The notes under the pieces are model-generated. The model saw nothing but the letters and a program-made list of their open reading frames with translations, searched no databases and was not told the DNA's origin. A program made the position numbers and the translations under genes. Positions 62,434 to 64,000 of a stretch of 64,000 nt of DNA are shown in pieces. The stretch is from Rhizobium sp. CC-YZS058 (lineage in GTDB: Bacteria; Pseudomonadota; Alphaproteobacteria; Rhizobiales; Rhizobiaceae). Where the stretch lies: positions 1,514,001 through 1,578,000 of the forward strand of contig NZ_JAYESJ010000001.1 in the NCBI RefSeq assembly GCF_034720595.1. The letters are read 5' to 3'. The stretch's first letter is position 1. Every line of letters begins with the position of its first letter.

Positions 62434-63030
62434 TCAATCCGCGCCGGTGTCTTGTCCGGCCGCTGCAGCCATGGGCTGGCTGTTCGGAAAGCGGCGGCTG
62501 AGGAGGCGGCTGCCGCGCAGGCCGAAGCGCCACGGGCGATCCATGTCGCGGCTGATGCCGATCCGTGGCCCCGTCTGCACGTCGGCAACCGCGTCGGAGG
62601 CCACAAGCGTGAAAGGTGAGGAGAGCATGTCGGCGCCATCCTCGGCGATCGTGATGCCAAGCGCCTGGCAGAGCCGGCCGGGGCCGGCGCAAAAAAGGGC
62701 GGGTGCGACATCACCCCGGCGGGCCGCCATCGTCTCCAGTCCCGTTTCGGGTGCGAGCGCGCGCAGCAGGACGGCGCTGCCCGGTTCGCAGACGATGTTC
62801 AGGCACCAGTGGATGCCGTAGGACCGGTAGACATAGGCATGGCCGGCCGGCCCGAACATGGCGCGGTTGCGCGGCGTCGGCCCTCGGAAACTGTGTGACG
62901 CGGCATCCTGCGGTTCATAGGCCTCGGTCTCGACGATCATTCCTCCGACCCCTTCGAACAGGAGCCGCGCGCCGATCAACAGCGGCGCGACTGCAGAAGC
63001 CGGCCGTTCGAAGAAGGCACGATCGATCAA
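62434..63030 (-). CDS. DNA-3-methyladenine glycosylase (AAG/MPG family)
   Basis: 198-aa base-excision repair enzyme of the eukaryote-like AAG family that removes alkylated purines. Conserved motifs are ETEAYEPQDAASHSFRG (with the catalytic Glu), RNRAMFGPAGHAYVYRSYGI (intercalating Tyr), and APALFCAGPGRLCQALGI. The initiation codon is an uncommon TTG at 63030, supported by GGAGGATAAGACC right before it; homology begins at once with LIDRAFFERPA. The C-terminal 25 residues are variable (PNSQPMAAAAGQDTG). Confidence 0.92.
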   Translation of the reverse strand: MIDRAFFERPASAVAPLLIGARLLFEGVGGMIVETEAYEPQDAASHSFRGPTPRNRAMFGPAGHAYVYRSYGIHWCLNIVCEPGSAVLLRALAPETGLETMAARRGDVAPALFCAGPGRLCQALGITIAEDGADMLSSPFTLVASDAVADVQTGPRIGISRDMDRPWRFGLRGSRLLSRRFPNSQPMAAAAGQDTGAD

Positions 63031-63122
63031 GGTCTTATCCTCCGCTTCCTATCCGGTCTCCGCTCTGCCGCAAACACGGAACCAAGCACGCCTGTTTTCG
63101 TTCTGCCGAAAAGGAGCGGTTC

Positions 63123-63458
63123 ATGTCCAGACACGCGATGCAATCCTTCACCCTTTCGCTGCCCATCTGCGTCCGCGCGCTCGCGCTCGCCGGCATGCTG
63201 GCTGCAGGTTCGGTGGCGGAGGCACAGGACGGCCGGAGCGCCTGCCGCACGACGCCCCCGGCAGCGCAAGGGGAGGGCGCGCCGAAAAGCGAGGGGCAGA
63301 GCCTGACCGAGACGCTCGACAGCTGCAACAGCGTGCTGACCCCGCCGCGCGTGGGAGATGGCGACCTGGTCGAGCCGGCACCGGACGCGGGCAAGACCCC
63401 GGTCATCACGCCGGGCGACCTGCCGCCACAGGGCAATCCATCCAACAACCCCGGCTAG
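63123..63458 (+). CDS. Small exported hypothetical protein, 111 aa
   Basis: 111-aa protein with a signal peptide (ALALAGMLAAGSVAEA, about residues 20-35) and a Pro/Gly/Glu-rich mature part that ends in GDLPPQGNPSNNPG. Two cysteines (CRTT and CNSV) could form a disulphide in the periplasm. ATG 63123 follows AAAGGAGCGGTTC. It is divergent from the glycosylase gene. No family is recognised. Confidence 0.65.
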   Translation: MSRHAMQSFTLSLPICVRALALAGMLAAGSVAEAQDGRSACRTTPPAAQGEGAPKSEGQSLTETLDSCNSVLTPPRVGDGDLVEPAPDAGKTPVITPGDLPPQGNPSNNPG

Positions 63459-63520
63459 GCGAGCCGCAGCGAGAGAGCGGCGCGGGAGGGACAGCCCGCG
63501 CCATGACGAGAGAGGGACAG

Positions 63521-64000
63521 ATGACAGGACATGGCGCAACCGCAGCGCCCGCGCGGATCACCGCTCGGGACGAGGCACATGGGCGAACAGCGAAAAGCCC
63601 GACGGACATCCCCTTTCCCGGTTTGAAGGACGTGTTCTGGCGCGTGGTGGCGGAGGTCAGCAATGACCGGGTGACGCTGATCGCCGCCGGAGTGACCTAT
63701 TATCTCCTGCTCGCGCTCTTCCCGACGCTGACCGCGCTCGTCTCTCTCTACGGCTTCGTCGCCGACCCCGGCGCGATCGGCGTGCAGGTCGGCCTGCTTG
63801 CCGACGTGTTGCCGGCGGGCTCGCTCGACCTCATCCTGAACCAGCTGAAGGCCCTGACCTCGCAGCCTGCATCGACGCTGTCGATCGGCTTCATCAGCGG
63901 CCTGGCAATCGCGCTCTGGAGCGCGCACAACGGCACGCGCGCCCTGTTCGATGCCATGAACATCGCCTATGGCGAAACCGAGCGACGCGGGTTCTTCCGA
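63521..64000 (+). CDS. YihY/virulence factor BrkB family membrane protein (partial)
   Basis: The first 160 residues of a YihY/BrkB protein, cut by the window end. After a 35-residue hydrophilic leader (ending IPFPGLKDVF) come the hydrophobic segments ITYYLLLALFPTLTALVS-like region (TYYLLLALFPTLTALVSL) and FISGLAIALWSAHNGTRALF, with the NIAY motif typical of the family. The annotated function (RNase BN) is obsolete; members are inner-membrane proteins of unknown role. ATG 63521 has GAGGG 5 bases upstream; an ATG at 63503 is in the same frame. Confidence 0.88.
   Translation, partial: MTGHGATAAPARITARDEAHGRTAKSPTDIPFPGLKDVFWRVVAEVSNDRVTLIAAGVTYYLLLALFPTLTALVSLYGFVADPGAIGVQVGLLADVLPAGSLDLILNQLKALTSQPASTLSIGFISGLAIALWSAHNGTRALFDAMNIAYGETERRGFFR

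Overview
The window is a GC-rich (roughly 65% by eye) chromosome- or chromid-type stretch from an alphaproteobacterium, most likely a member of the Rhizobiaceae (Rhizobium/Agrobacterium/Sinorhizobium group). The evidence is gene content rather than a marker gene: an erythritol catabolic locus (eryABCD divergent from a ribose-type ABC transporter) of the rhizobial/Brucella kind, a DctB/DctD pair, an EcfG-type (GGAAC-N16-CGTT) promoter, a rhizobial-looking intergenic palindromic repeat at 25385-25490, and many LysR, GntR, TetR, HxlR and DeoR regulators beside single metabolic genes. I see no integrase, transposase, phage gene or CRISPR array.

Layout. 1-5300: divergent qorB-like reductase and HxlR regulator, an Asp/Glu racemase-family gene with a divergent Lrp/AsnC regulator, then TetR-ilvC. 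5300-14100: GNAT acetyltransferase, PLP aminotransferase, SHOCT-domain protein, cupin, two aldo/keto reductases, a PhzF-like protein, tRNA-Lys(CTT) and a LysR regulator. 14100-21400: an EAL protein, then a minus-strand sugar operon (GntR, nanE, ROK kinase, ABC binding protein, two permeases, TIM-barrel isomerase). 21600-27000: Nramp-related transporter, MscS channel, phosphoesterase, PH-domain protein, Crp/Fnr regulator. 27100-38600: a CHASE4-GGDEF-EAL protein, zwf, a lytic transglycosylase, small stress and envelope proteins, a chemoreceptor and an S10-type peptidase. 38580-46400: TctABC tricarboxylate transporter, TerC and DctB/DctD. 46400-62200: polyol region. 62200-64000: small lipoprotein, 3-methyladenine glycosylase, small exported protein, and the start of a YihY/BrkB membrane protein cut by the window edge.

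How the genes work together. In the polyol region the minus strand carries the ABC importer (DUF2291 protein, ATPase, permease, binding protein) and the plus strand eryA-eryB-eryC-eryD (kinase, GlpD-like dehydrogenase, TIM-barrel isomerase, SorC regulator). Directly beyond the importer lies a second, tightly overlapping kinase-DeoR-GlpD set preceded by another DeoR gene, so the locus has two kinase + flavin dehydrogenase pairs. The usual last two isomerases of the erythritol pathway (EryH/TpiB and EryI/RpiB) are not in the window. The nan-like operon looks able to import and phosphorylate an N-acetylmannosamine-type sugar but has no ABC ATPase and no lyase, deacetylase or deaminase nearby. The TctABC transporter sits beside a DctB/DctD two-component system, with terC in between. 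Function assignments rest on protein motifs and gene order only; no database search was possible.
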